64,000 nt of DNA from Pseudopithomyces maydicus (taxonomy: Eukaryota; Ascomycota; Dothideomycetes; Pleosporales; Didymosphaeriaceae), in the NCBI GenBank assembly GCA_026873275.1, contig JANTUC010000014.1, forward strand, positions 248,001-312,000. The letters run 5' to 3'. Positions 51,840 through 64,000 of this stretch are shown here, in pieces. The first letter of the stretch is position 1, and each line of letters opens with the position of its first letter. A program made the position numbers and the translations under genes. The notes under the pieces were generated by a model. That model had not been told where the DNA came from, searched no databases, and saw only the letters and a program-made list of their open reading frames with translations.

Positions 51840-53678
51840 TTATTCCGCAGGGTTAGTATTCTCATCGACACCGTATTCGTCGACGATCCACGCGCAGAAC
51901 TGCTCCCACCGCTTCGTCCAATCCTTCAAGTACTCCGCCCGAAGGCCCTGCCCAGTGCTCCCGTCCTTTACGCTCTGCACCCACTCCTTCTGCGTGTAGT
52001 CCTCGAAGCTCGCCCACCGCACGCTGTTCTCCGCCAGGCTGCCCAACCCTTCCAGCCCAAGATTCTCCCATCCCTGCAACGCCTGCCAGAAGTCGTGAGA
52101 CATGCCGCTTACCCCCTGGCCCAGAATCGTCGGGTCGTCGTTGCACAGCGAGCACGGCACGCCGCGGGCCAGCAGGGCAGGAAGCGGGTGCGACATGATG
52201 GAGCCGCACAACCGGAGGACCTCGTTGGAGACAGGACACGACTCGATGAGGATCTTCTTCTCCTTGACCATGTCGATGAGGAGAGGGTGCTTGTAGAGGG
52301 AGAATCCGTGACCGATGCGGCGGGTGCCGAGGAGGATGGCGTCGAAGAGGTTTTCGTCGACAGAGTCGCCGTCGCCGAGGGTCTCGCCTGCGTGGAAGAA
52401 GAAGGGGATGTCGACTCCGGCTTCGGCACACTTCTTGCGGAAGTAGAAGAGGAGAGGGGCGAGGTCGGCGAGGGGGCGGCCGAGATCTTCCTGTCCGACG
52501 ACGTCGTAACCTGCGATCATTTCTGGGAACTGGAGCTTCATTTCGACACACTGGTTCATGCCTGTTTTTACGTCAGAGCAAGGATCACTGAAGCTGTGGT
52601 GGGCAGGGGCTTACTGTTGACGATGGTGCGGTTGTCAAAGGCACGAACAGTAGTCCAGATCATGCGTACGCCCCAGAAACCCTTTCCTTCCTCGGAGTTT
52701 TTGAATTTTTCAACCTCATCCTCCAAATGGGACAGGAGACCCGAATAATCCGGGTCCCAGTCTTCCTTGCCAAGGCTGCGGTAGGGGGTGTAGAAGGCGG
52801 ACCGCAAATCTACATAGTAGGTTCCGTCTTCCAAGAGCTGGTGGCACATCTTTCGGACAAACTTGCGGAAGACGGGTTCGTAGTAGATGATGGAACCCAG
52901 GATGGGGAAACAGGACATGAACTTGCGCCACACCTCGTTGGGGCCTTCATGCTGGAGGAGGTGCTCTTCCGGTGTGATGGACGTACGCATGCGAATGAAC
53001 TCGATGAAGCCCTGGCGGCCGCCATTTGGGAAATTGTCTGCTGCCACGACCAGCGGAACTTGCGTGTCTGCAGTGTACTCATCACTCCAGATGGAAACGT
53101 CACTTTTCGCGTTCGTCTTGCTGTAGGTAAACGAGAAGCCCGTCTTCAAGCGTGCTTGTTCGCTCGACAGTGGTGCTTCGCTACGGACGCAAATACCCTC
53201 AGTTTCAAACGCCTCAGCGAGCACCCAATCGAGGTCCAACATGGCCTCGATGTGGCAGTGCAGCAGGGCGCCCTTGGGCATCTTCCGCACAATCTTCCAC
53301 AGCTTGCTCTTCTCCATGCGCTCCTTGGCAAGCAGGAACATCATGCCCGGGAAGACGTCAACGTAGTTGCTGGACAGGCTGTCCTCATATTCCTTGGTCC
53401 ACAGGGTTTGCTGCTCCTCAAAGCGGATCTGCGAGACGATGGCGCAAGCTTCCTGGGCGGTGGGCGACAGGTTCTCGCGGAAGTAGTGGTCTGAGGGCTG
53501 CTGTCAGACCTAGTCATTCTGGTGTTTGATGGGCGAACGGACCGCTGCGCTGCTTCTTCTCTTGCTGCACGAGGGCATCTCGGCCTTGAAGATACTTCTG
53601 GATGAAGGGGTCGCTGAGGCTTGGGACGCCCTCGGCCTGCTCCCAGTCGGCATCGCTTGCTGCTGCTGCTGCGGCCAT
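51840..53678 (-). CDS. Adenosine deaminase, ADGF/CECR1-like
   Basis: Exons 53678-53543, 53490-52615 and 52561-51840; introns 52 nt (donor GTCCGT, weak) and 53 nt, phases closed, 577 residues. The metal-dependent deaminase motifs are in order: LLHCHIEAML (first two His ligands), PFFFHAGETLGDGD (His and catalytic Glu), GTRRIGHGF (His) and CSLCNDDPTIL (Asp-Asp). A long N-terminal helical region before the barrel and the total length fit the ADGF branch rather than the ~350-residue core enzyme. There is no signal peptide, whereas animal ADGFs are secreted. It should convert adenosine, or a related nucleoside, to inosine and ammonia. No frame breaks. Confidence 0.92.
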
Positions 53679-54359
53679 TTTCTTTCTCTCTGCAGCGTCT
53701 TACGTGTTGGAGGAGAGGAGACGATGTGCAGTCAGCAGCGGAGAGAGTGTTTCCTCGCGTGTGTGGGGGGCGCTGACTGGCTGGAGGCGGCGGGCGGCAG
53801 CGGCTGTGGATGGCGGGGCGCTTGACGCTGCACCGCGGCTGTGGGCGATAAGCTATCGAGTCGCGGGGGAGCACTAGGCGGGCCCTAACACTGCGGCCTG
53901 CACGCTGCGCTGTGCTGGTGACCTCCGCCGTCCACGACGACATCCATCGCATCATCAGACGTCCGCCCCTGCACCCTGTGCTGCTCCGCTCTCGTGACTC
54001 CCCGGTCCGACGACGCTCCTTATCTAATACCCTAGTAATTTCTGCATTGCCTCTGCGAACGCAGCCGGTCTGCTGCCTCCTCCGAGCCCTACAACCGCAG
54101 CCACCCGCCATTCAACTTGCCCGCATCCACTGCCCCGTTGCGCCTTCCCAGAGCTTCACGCGCAGCTTCCCAGTAGAGAACTCGACACGGAACGACACGG
54201 AACGACACCGAACGACACCGAACCACCACGTAACCTCCCACAGCCAAACGCTCCCACTCCACTATCCATGGCGTTGCGACTGTCGTTATAGCTCCGACGC
54301 CTCGCCTGAGCGCACCTTCACTCTCAGCACCCGACCCGCCCCGGCACGCCACCGCAGCC
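53679..54359. promoter_or_regulatory. Divergent promoter, deaminase and ATG2
   Basis: 681 bp between opposed starts. A short tandem of GGAACGACAC/CGAACGACAC units (about 54190-54225) precedes ATG2. The last 150 bp before the ATG2 start are C-rich, as is usual for fungal leaders. Confidence 0.5.
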
Positions 54360-57300
54360 ATGGCTTTCATGTTCTCGGGTTTTTCCTCCGCCATCGGGAA
54401 GAAGCTGCTGCTGTTCGGTCTGCGCCACATCGACGTCCTTGACAAGGACCCTGCCGAGTTCGTGAGCGTCGATGTCGGCAAGAAGACCACCCTCGAGATC
54501 AAGGACGTGGGCCTGCACGTTAAGGTAAGAGCTGGAACGCACTTTCCTTCATGGCTTACGCTAACCGTATCCCTTCTAGAAACTTGCTGCCCTTCTGCAC
54601 CTCCAGCTCCCGCCCGAGATCCTCCTCACCACCGCACGTGCATCCGTCTTCCGCACCACCGTCGAGTTCCAGTTCGGTGTGCCACACATCAAGATAGAAG
54701 TCCATGGAATCCAGACCCGTGCACGGCTGGTTGAAGACGTGAACACCGTTTCCAAGTCACGCGGCACCGAGCGAACACCTCCTCGGGATAGATCCTCGCC
54801 AGTACGCCGTCCATCCGATGGCCTGGCCGACAGTCTTTCCAACAATGAGGATGACTACTTACCAAGTATGGACGATCTGGCCGAGTCGTTCATACGTGAG
54901 GAGCCGGAGGAAGAAATCAAGGAGCTAGAGCAAAGGCTGGAGCTAGAGTCGGCCTCCCTCCACGAATCGGCCACATCAAGCGACGATGACGATGACGAAA
55001 GCGTTGCAGGAATGGGGGCTCCCATAGCTCTTCCCCAATATTTCAAAAACCTCCTCAATACTGCTCTGGACCGATTGCAGATCGTTGTGACTGATATTGA
55101 CATGGAGGTACAAGACGATAATCTTTCGTCCGAAACATCTCCGGAGAACGACTTGTACACGTCGTTGAATTTTCATGTGGACCGCGTCGCTATCGATTCT
55201 GTGACCGCCGACGAGCCCCGTGTGAATGTTACTCCCTCCAAAGCCCCGCAAGATGTCCCAACCAAACTTGGAAAGCGGAGATTACGCATCGAAAATATCT
55301 GCGGGCGAATTATATCTGATGCCCGAACCTTCGCATCATCATCACGATCTACAGCACCTTCTTCACCTGTTGACACACGGTCCGAAGTGTCGTCCAGCCT
55401 CAAGATGCGGAGTGAACCGGCCACTAGTGACGTGGGGCGTAGTTCCGAATTGTTAGAGCGATCAATAGAAGCGCCATTGATGACTGCTTCGGTAGACCAA
55501 CTTTTGCAGACATCATTCCATTCCGAACAAGCCCTCCAGTCTGAACATACGCCCCAAGGCGAACAGGCACCCCAATCTAACCCAGCGACCGCGTATGGAA
55601 TAGCGTCTGAGTCCGAGCATGTGCCCAACCAGCCAATACCGGCTCAGATATCTCCTCGCGAGTTTTCAGATGAACGGCAGTATCCGCTTGTTTCCTCTAC
55701 ACATATAACGGAAGAGGACCGTTTCGCTGATGCGGATTCGGATGGAGGATTGGATCGTAGTACGGCAAGTCTGACGAGCAACCGCTCGGTGCCGCCTTTT
55801 TGGGAAGCAGTACTCATCTTTACGATGACGAGGGCTTTTTAGACAATGCAATGTTTGACTCGCGCCTGGACCTTGATCAAGAAATTGATCTGTACTCAGA
55901 GAAGAACGGTCCCGATCCGAACGGTATAGGGTTGAGCCACGAGGCGGTGCAATCATTGTTCTACGACAGCCAGTCTTCATCTGCTAATCTACCAACAGTG
56001 TCTATGCTAGGCCAACCACTAGAACCGCTACCTGAAACTGGTTCTCTCGTGCATTCTACGACATCACACCAACCTTCGGTCGAGCTTGATCTGGAGTCTA
56101 GTGAACATTTGCGTAAGGAAGAAATGCCAAGCCCACCCCCGAACAAGAACCAATCAACACTACCAATGAGCATTTATCCGTTCATGAAGCTCTGGCAGAG
56201 TCCAAGATTTCCAGTGAAGGCGATACTCAGAGCATGTACATGAGCGCCATGAGCGCCACGCCTGCTTCCACCGGCCATGTGCCAGGAGGCTGGGATTCTT
56301 CCTCATCGGCATCAAGTCACGATACCTCATCCGCCGCATCCGGTGATATCCCTGAAGAGATGATCGCGGGTAGCATATTGCAACCTCGACCTACCGCTGA
56401 TGATGGATGCGAAACACCGCGTCCAACTAGCCCGCAAAGCGTGTTCTCTTCGCCTCGACAGACCCGCCGTGCTTCCATCGTAGAACCAGGAGACTCAGAT
56501 CAGGGCCGAGATGTAGCCAGGAAGCTGATCGCTAAGGTCTTCCTGACCATCGATGACGTTACCATCTGGTTTCCACTAGGCCTCGATGAAGCACAAGCAA
56601 GCGATCCAGTCGTTGAGGCATCGGGCATGGACTTCCATGCTTCGGGTATAGCTGAAGACTCCATATTTGAAACGATGCCAGGGACGTTCTCCTATCACGC
56701 AGCATCTTCTCGCAGGAAATCTATTGTCGATGATGCAGTCAGGCGACGTCCAGATCCCCGAAGTGTACCATCCTCACGAAAGTCTTCTGCGAATGTGTCT
56801 CTTGAAGTTGGCACACTGCTTTTCCATATGGATTTTGCTACAGGCCAAATTTTGACGCAGATAATGACCAAGGCATTGTCATCTTTGACGGGAGAGCCGG
56901 AGAACGACCCAAAGCCCAAGACCAATCGAGAAGAAGTCTCACCGCCGAAGTCCTCCTCTGCTGTTGAACTCTCTGTGAAAGCCGTTTGTGTTGCTTGGCG
57001 GGAACGATTGCTAATTGAATCGTTCACGGAAGGTAGTGTCTCTAATCGCTCACTTGAGCATGAGCCCGATGATGCCATTGTCAAAATCAGCATGTCTTCC
57101 ATCTATGGAGCGCAGCAAACAAATGCGACCGAGATTCAGACGAAATTACAGATCGGCAAGTTTGTCTTGTCCTCCCTGGATCAGGAAATCATAACTTTCC
57201 AAAACAATCGATCAAAAGCCCGTAGGCTCGTCAGCCAAGCTTCAGAACAGTTGAAACATGATATAGAAATCATCTACGAGCAGAAGCAGGACCGTCGTTT

Positions 57301-60300
57301 GACACTGGTCACACGGCCAGTAAAGATAAAGTTAGATGTGGAGAAGCTTGATGAAGCTTTGAATCCTTTCGGTGGGTTCAGCGGTATCCTGGAGATGAGT
57401 TCATCCATAAGTTCAAATGCTCGTGCGAGCAGTCCTGTAGCGACCCCAGCCACAGCCCGACCTCGTGGTGTGCACTTTGGGGATACTCCACCGCCTCCTT
57501 CAATCAACCCCCCGACGATGCCTAAAATCCAAGTACAGTTTGGCGATGTATCCTTCGTACTCCGCGGCCGAAGCTGTGCTGTGCAGCTGCAGACAACTTC
57601 AGTCAAACTAGCAGTTCGTGGGAGCAATGTCCGATTGAAAGTAGCGGACGCTCAATTCACTGGACCGTACACGGACGCCGATCAGAGTGGCGCTCCACTG
57701 CTGGTCAAGATTCAAGATACCACGCTCAACTTCCTCTCTGTGCCCGAGGAAGTTGATCTAGACAATCTCATAAACATGATCACGCCGTCTAAAGATCCCT
57801 ACGAGAACGACGAAGACATTCTAATCGAAACCCTACTACGTCAAAGAAAGAAGGGTTCTGTTCTTCGTCTAAATGTAACAAAAGTGGACGTACGGGTCTT
57901 TGACACTAATGAGTTACAAGCATTTTCAGCGTTGGGCGCCGAGCTGGCAAAGCTGTCCAAAATAACAAAGTACCTTCCAGATGACGATCGGCCCGGAATT
58001 CTGAGCCTTGTTAACGTGCAAAACGTCGGTGTGACAGCGGTGATTAACGAAAGGCTGGGAGAACTTTCTGTCGAACTACAGGATACCTCGGTAGCTCATG
58101 TTGGCATCCCCGCGCTACTTGCGACCCAGATCAGAACAATTTCCATCTGGCGAGAGGAAGAAGTACTGGTCCATGAAGTGGTCAAACTTGCGGAACACGA
58201 CCAGTTGCCAATGGTAATGATGCGTATTATTGGCGATGAGATGGAGCCTGTAGTCAAGGCCAAATTGTTTAATCTCTGTGCGGAGTATCGCGTTACCACT
58301 GTTATGGCAGCCCTGGGTCTTTCAGAAGATGGCACCGTTGACGATATCGCTCTTGGTCTAGCATCATCTGTCGCTACTGTTACTGGAGCCACGCCTCCTG
58401 CTACTCTCAGTCGGCAGGAATCTGCATCAAGCTCTCCGGCTGCATCTACCACGAAACCACTGCATCTAGATATTTTGTTCCGTAATTGCGGGCTTGGGCT
58501 CAATCCTCGTAAGATATCTGCCAAAGGTCTTTTTGTTCTTACAGATGCTCGTTTCTTGGGGAAACAGAGCAGCAAAACAGATTACTGGGTCCAGTTAGAG
58601 TTAAGGAAGGCGTCGCTACAAGCCATCGACGATGTAGCTCGCCTGAACGAGGCACGAGGCTCAACGTCATCAAAGACGACAATATCAAATCCCCAGCTCC
58701 GCGAGCTCCATAGCAAAGGATACATATCCTTGAGCTCTATAGCAGCAGCCAAGGTGGTCGTGAAAATTATTGGCGACGGAGAAGCTCAACCTCAGAAAGT
58801 CGATGTGGAATTTGAAAATGAGCTGTTTGTAATAGAGTCATGTGCAGATTCCACACAAACCCTTTTCGCCATCTTGGGTGGTCTCTCGCCTCCGACGCCT
58901 CCATCAACGGCCGAACGCTATCGCCCTACGGTGCCATTGTCTGATATGATGCAATCATTCACTATGGATGCGCTTGCCAATGACCCAGATGTAATTCCAG
59001 TGGAGGACGATGATGACTTTGCCATTGAGGAGGACAACGAGGATTTCGAGGATGATGCCGATCTTGTACCAGACGAGGTTCCGACAAATCGGGACTTTGT
59101 TGGCAGCTTTTACAATCCTGATTCGCTCCCTACTGAAGAAGACATGGGCGATAGCATGCTCGAGCAAGACGATTTGGGAGCCTTCACTGCTCCTCCCTCA
59201 ACTCGTAAGCTTGGTGAGCCCGCCATGTTGGAGAGCTTCGAGGAGCGCTATGAAGTTGCTCCAGGCCAGGAACAGTTAGACTTCGACGATAATTATTTCA
59301 AGGACTCGGATTCTGACTACAAAGGCAAGGCTCGCAAGTGGAACTCTTCTCACAACAGGTACGAATCATCGAATGAGTTCAAGTCACCAAATGCTCCACT
59401 CAAAGTCCAGGTGCGAAACATGAACATCATCTGGAACCTGTTCGATGGCTACGACTGGCCTAAGACTAGGGGTGAGCTGGCACAGGTCATTGATGACATA
59501 GAAGCCCGAGCAGAACAACGCCGACAAAAGGCTCAGTCGGAAGAAGAACTCGAATTTGTTGAGGAAGGACAGCTCTTCAACTCTGTTTGGATTGGCATTC
59601 CAGTCAGAGACGGTAAAGGCGCATTGGCGAACAAGGTCATTTATGATATCAACGAGCGAGGTCATGATAGCGACGGTGTTAGTGAGACCGGTAGCTACGC
59701 GACGTCGACAGCCACCCGGACAACCACGGCTACAGCGCGACCAGGATCCAATATATCGACAAGGCGTCTCCAGAAACTGGGTCGTGGAAAGCACAAGCGG
59801 ATCGCATTCGAATTAAAGAATGTTGCCGTTGATTTGGTTGTATATGAGCCTGGCTCCGGGGAAACAGTGAGCTCGGTCGATGTTCGTATCCAGGATCTGA
59901 CGGTATACGACCATATGCCTGCTTCAACCTGGAACAAGTTTGCTCTCTGCGATATCGAACCGGCCAAACGCGAAATGAACAGGCCAATGGTCAACCTAGC
60001 AATCCTGACGGTGAAGCCAGCGCCTGACCTAGCGGCGACTGAGCTCGTCATCGAAGTGAGCATTCTTCCACTGCGCCTCTATGTCGACCAATTTGCTCTC
60101 GAGTTCATCCAGCGCTTTTTCGCTTTCAAGGATGATTCCGCGACCAGCTCATCTACTCCGGCAGCACCATCCGAACAAGCGTTCATTCAACGGCTGGATA
60201 TCAAGACCGTTCAGCTCTGCCTCGACTACAAACCTCGTAAGGTTGATTACCGCAGTATCCGTTCAGGTTCAACCAGCGAGTTCAAAAACTTTGTGATCCT

Positions 60301-61108
60301 AGAAGGTACGCCCATTCTGCTCCGTCGAGCAATCTTGTACGGCATCAAATCGCTCGATGAGCTTCATGACACGCTCAGCGATATTTGGACGCCCGACGTT
60401 ATCCGCAATCAGCTCGGCCAGGTGCTCTCCGGCGTTGCCATGGCGCGGCCCATTGTTAACGTAGGCTCCGCCGTTGCCGACCTGTTCACGGTCTCCATGC
60501 GCGAATACAAAAAAGATGGCCGCGCTGTCCGCGCCATGCGCAAAGGCATGGGTGTCTTCGCCCGCAACACAACCACCGAAGCCGCACGCCTCATCGCAAA
60601 GACCGCCATCGGAGCGCAGAACCTCCTCGAGGGCGCAGTAGCCTTCACCAACCCGGAGCGCCCCTCTTCCTCCCGCACCCGCAAACACTCCTACGACTGG
60701 GAAGACCTCGCTTCCTCCGAGATAGAGGAGCCCCGCGCAATCTCAAACTACGCAGATCAACCCGTCACCGTGCGCGCCGGCCTCCGCAGCGCAGCTCGCC
60801 ACTTCAAGAAGGACCTCGAGACGGCGCGCGACGCGGCGATTGCGATTCCGGGCGAGATTCAGGCCGAGGGGACGGGCGCGGGCCTCGCGAAGGTGCTGTA
60901 TCGAAGGGCGCCGACGGTGATTTTGAAGCCGCTGGCTGGGACGACGAAGGTGGTTTCGAGGACGCTGATGGGCGTGGGGAATGCGTTGGATAAGGATGCG
61001 AGGCGGAAGATCGATGATGTAAGTTTTTTTTGTTTTTGTTTTGTTTGATGTGGTGATTTGAGGTGAGCAATAGGTGCTGACTTTGAGCAGAAATATAAGA
61101 CGTACTAG
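54360..61108 (+). CDS. ATG2: ATG2, autophagy lipid-transfer protein, two single-base frame breaks
   Basis: Exons 54360-54524, 54580-61018 and 61091-61108; introns 55 and 72 nt. Length about 2207 residues once corrected, as expected for fungal ATG2. The start SSAIGKKLLLFGLRHIDVLD and LEIKDVGLHVKKLAALLHL is the chorein-type N-terminus that takes up lipid. The C-terminal part has ILYGIKSLDELHDTLSDIW, VLSGVAMARPIVNVGSAVAD and MRKGMGVFARNTTTEAARL, the ATG2 C-terminal domain, closing with RRKIDDKYKTY across the last intron. ATG2 bridges ER and phagophore with Atg18/Atg9 and moves phospholipid. The frame is broken by one missing T (run 55797-55801) and one missing C (run 56136-56140). Each correction rejoins sensible sequence, so I regard both as sequence errors. 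Confidence 0.93.
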
Positions 61109-61370
61109 GTGTACTAGCTAGGGATGGCTATCCTGGACGAGCGTGACCATGAGGGAGTTTTGGGAGTTTGGCTTGGAGATTGCCGCTGTGGAAGGAGAGG
61201 ATGGGATAGGATAGGGTCGGTGGGGAGAAGGAAGAGACCTAGTAATTGGCGGAGGGATACGCATAACGATTTCCACTCGAAGGACAGACCTTGACTTTGC
61301 ATCGACGCGGTGGATGGCTTGGGTACGCCGGAGGAGTTTAGCGGAATGATCTTGCTTATTGTACAACTTT

Positions 61371-61437
61371 ACCTACCTACCTACCTACCTACCTACCAGT
61401 TAGTCAGCCAGCCAGCCAGACAGACAGACAGACAGAC
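61371..61437 (+). repeat. Compound tetranucleotide microsatellite (ACCT)n-(CAGC)n-(CAGA)n
   Basis: About seven ACCT units run into CAGC and then CAGA units within 70 bp, just past ATG2. Likely polymorphic. Confidence 0.85.
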
Positions 61438-61860
61438 GTCTCACACGCACGCATTTCTCCACAAAGCGTAAAACTGACCGCTTTACATACCATACCATAC
61501 CTACCAACTTAGAATTTTCTCTGTAACTATTGCTTGGTTGTACTCCTCCTCTCCAGCACTCTACATACAAACTTTATACCATACTTAATCTCTATCGATT
61601 GATTTTTCGGTTCTTTGTAACCTTTGTTTAGTTATTTGTACTACGGTCTATCTATCTATATACTACTTACTCTACGGGCTATATATATACTTCATCTGTC
61701 TAGCGATTACTTTTTCTATATCCTGTTCACGCAGTTATATGTTTAGGTACCTACTGCTTTGCAAAGTCTATATAGTATTTTAAACTATCTCGCTACTTAT
61801 TACTTATATATAGTTTTTGTGCTGCGCTTAGTGCTATTGGATATATAAATATATATAATA

Positions 61861-61888
61861 CACACACACACATATATATATATATATA
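61861..61888 (+). repeat. (CA)n-(TA)n dinucleotide repeat
   Basis: A CA run of about six units passes directly into a TA run. Confidence 0.8.
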
Positions 61889-62196
61889 CTTATATAAACG
61901 CGTGCTTATGTGCATTTATAATTCTTACTATACTAATAATATTATATATTATATATAGCACGCTTGCTGTCGTGCAATATAGTATATACATAGTATATTA
62001 CACCACATTTATCAGGGATTCATTAGGGTTGAATGGGATGTTTTGGCGTATAATTCAGTATGTGTTATTATAGATTTTCTCCTCTTTTGCGTTGGGGGAA
62101 AGACGGAATGGTTATAGTGGCTAAAATGAAGAGTGGTGCGGCTTTTAGTTGTGATGGTGGGGAGGGTTCTTAATATCTCTTATTCGGGATATGTGT

Positions 62197-62224
62197 TGGT
62201 GGTGGTGGTGGTGGTGGTGGTGGT
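62197..62224 (+). repeat. (GGT)n trinucleotide repeat
   Basis: About nine GGT units in non-coding DNA. Confidence 0.85.
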
Positions 62225-63899
62225 AGTTATGATAGTAGTAACGAGTCTTGGTATTTTGTCTTAGTCTGTTGTGGGTAGATGGTGGTGTTAATAGTATTGG
62301 GGATGTTCCTCGGTGTTAGAGGGTAGTAGTGGTGGTATTAGTAAAGATTCTTGCCGTACGTTCTTTGGTCTAGTGGAGTGGTGGTGGTACTGACTGTTCT
62401 TTGGTTTGGTGGGTGGTTATGGTTGTGGTGATGGTGGCAGCGGCGGTTGCATTGTAAACGATGTTAAGATTTTGAGATTGGGGGAAGATGTTGGTACCTA
62501 TGCTAGACACCTTCATAGCAGGGACCAGTTACCGGTTATGTACATCACTTGCTCGGTTTTTCAAAAGCTTAGGAGGTCACTTTAGGTATGTGGAAAAATG
62601 ATATGTGGTTTATTACATTACAGAGCACTGTGTGTTATACTAAATGTTCCATGTGTGGCGTCAATTCCTACACATCCACCGAGCTCTCTGAATTACTATC
62701 GAGGCGTAAACTACGAATATAGATGCGTTTCTGCATTGGCTCTGACTACTCATTGAGTCAGGTTCGTAGCCCTCGCCACGTACAGGCTGCAGAATCCGTC
62801 TTCGAGAGCCGGGCTATCACTGTTAGCAAAGGGGAGCTGGAACGAGAGCACTTAGTCGTGTGGGTTTCGGACGCCCTTTCAGTCGGGTGCACCAAAGTCT
62901 GCTCGGGATTCTGCTCATTCTTCGCCTCGTCACTCGAACTGCAATCCGACTGGTTACAGCCCGGACAGCTTCGCACACCTTCCGCTGGCAGACTGACCGT
63001 CTACGTCGTCGGGTCAACGAAGCTATTCCCAGCATGCGGGGACTTGACACCATCATCCCTGCACCCCAAGTGTGTCAACGGAAGATCCTCTGGCACATCC
63101 ATACTCTTACGGGAGCCTCCAAATGAATTTAGATTCCCGAGCCCAGCAAGGCTTGCATCGCTTGCCATTGCCAGAAAGGTGTCCGAGAGTAAGTCGCCGA
63201 GGTGTTCCTTTTGCGAAATGGCGAAGATGTCGGACGTCCCCAAAGCGGGTGCATGCAGCTCCTCCCCCATGCCAATCAGCGGCTGCGACAAGAAAGCACC
63301 AGTTGCCGTTGTAGAAGCTAATGACATCGTACAAGCTGGCATAAACTCCAGTACGTAGGCCATTAGCACCATTGTGCCTACGTCGCAAAAGGTACAGTCA
63401 TAGAGTCGACTTTTCAGGAGCCTAGGCGATCAGTTCGTCTGTGCATGGTCCGCAATGGCTAGCCAGGTGCGTCGTCGTTATTATCGGGAGTGTATGGGTG
63501 GAAACTAAAATGAGAGAGTCGGGGTGGCAGCCTTTATATAAGTAGGTGCGGACATGTGCGTGCACGGGCCATATCACGTTCCGTTTGCTCGGCCCTCCCT
63601 GGAGCCTAGAGACGGTGGTGAAGGTGAAGCACCAAGTAAAGCCCAGGGAGGTGTCTTGGAGGCCACAGATTTGACAATTAGGTGCAGAGACAATGCACAA
63701 GTAGATAGATGCCTCAATTGAAATACTAGAATGGAGGAGCGCGGCTATATACAAATTCGTGGCTGTGAAGCATCAAGTCACTCCCAGTTTGCGGTCAACC
63801 ACCCTACTGCTACGTATCGATAGAATGTATAATTGACCATCTCTATATCTTAGAGACTTGATTGGAAGCCGAAGCAGTCAAGTGAGCCTCGTCATCCAT

Positions 63900-64000
63900 T
63901 CAGTAGGCTGAACTGCACCTTCCGCACCCAGCGCCGTTTGCACCTTCCGCGCCTTTCGTACCTCCCGCTCCGTTTGCATCTCCCACGCCTGTCGCACCTT
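63900..64000 (-). CDS. Partial Gly/Ala-rich protein with hexapeptide repeats (runs off the right edge)
   Basis: On the minus strand the visible end is a frame rich in Gly, Ala, Asn and Thr, ending CGRCSSAY and a TGA at 63902-63900. The DNA repeats with an 18-bp period, giving degenerate six-residue units such as DANGAG, GTKGAE and GANGAG. This looks like the C-terminus of a low-complexity, collagen-like or cell-wall protein. Only about 33 codons are in view and another minus frame (KVRQAWEM...) is also open, so the call is weak. Confidence 0.3.
   Translation of the reverse strand, partial: GATGVGDANGAGGTKGAEGANGAGCGRCSSAY

Larger units (their letters stand above)
61109..63899. other. Long intergenic stretch with microsatellites; one unassigned open frame
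   Basis: 61.1-62.7 kb is low-complexity DNA: tetranucleotide, CA/TA and GGT repeats and T/A-rich stretches, with no gene. A plus-strand frame of 211 codons (62723-63358) overlaps several minus-strand frames of similar quality; none has a family hallmark, so I leave it uncalled. A TATATAA-like element on the minus strand near 63535 could serve a minus-strand transcript. Confidence 0.45.

Noticed and set aside
62197..62224. GGT repeat as part of a coding region or CRISPR-like array
   Set aside because: Simple trinucleotide repeat with no spacers, in DNA without an open frame.
62723..63358. 211-codon plus-strand open frame
   Set aside because: Several competing minus-strand frames of similar length; no motif or signal peptide to decide between them.

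Overview
The window is nuclear DNA from a filamentous ascomycete (Pezizomycotina). The evidence is short GT-AG introns (mostly 44-66 nt, often with a CTAAC/CTAAT branch site), fungal-only families (DUF3433, a C2H2 regulator with a fungal_trans-type region, a small secreted cysteine protein), a fungal Ty3/Gypsy chromovirus, and an almost pure A/T island that looks like old repeat-induced point mutation (RIP).

Layout. Positions 1-5.5 kb hold the start of an acyltransferase-3-like gene, a 2OG-Fe(II) oxygenase, an FRG1-like gene and a collapsed UbiA-type prenyltransferase relic. Positions 5.7-21 kb are the A/T island, split by a 14 kb insertion. The insertion is two head-to-tail Gypsy elements sharing a central LTR (LTR-internal-LTR-internal-LTR, period 6698 bp), flanked by one TTAAT target duplication. 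Both copies are intact and look identical. Positions 21-31.3 kb hold an alpha/beta hydrolase, gene debris, a small secreted protein gene and a 1200-residue DUF3433 membrane protein. Positions 31.7-43.7 kb look like a catabolic cluster: amino-acid transporter, polysaccharide-deacetylase-fold hydrolase, zinc alcohol dehydrogenase, amidase, SDR and a C2H2 regulator. Positions 44-61 kb are mostly housekeeping: an orphan multi-pass membrane protein, NPR2 (TORC1 inhibitor complex), a TPR/F-box/LRR protein of Pof3/Dia2 type, an ADGF-type adenosine deaminase and ATG2. The last 3 kb is microsatellite-rich DNA, with a partial glycine/alanine-rich gene at the edge.

Two results stand out. First, each retroelement carries a textbook -1 frameshift signal (GGGAAAC plus a hairpin). 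It also carries a Cys/His-motif array after the Gag zinc knuckles, and an antisense gene of about 196 codons with its own TATA box that encodes a cysteine-cluster/coiled-coil protein. Second, at least six otherwise convincing genes are broken by one-base losses in short G, C or T runs. In most cases restoring the base makes the reading frame and exon phases fit, which points to consensus sequencing error rather than pseudogenes.
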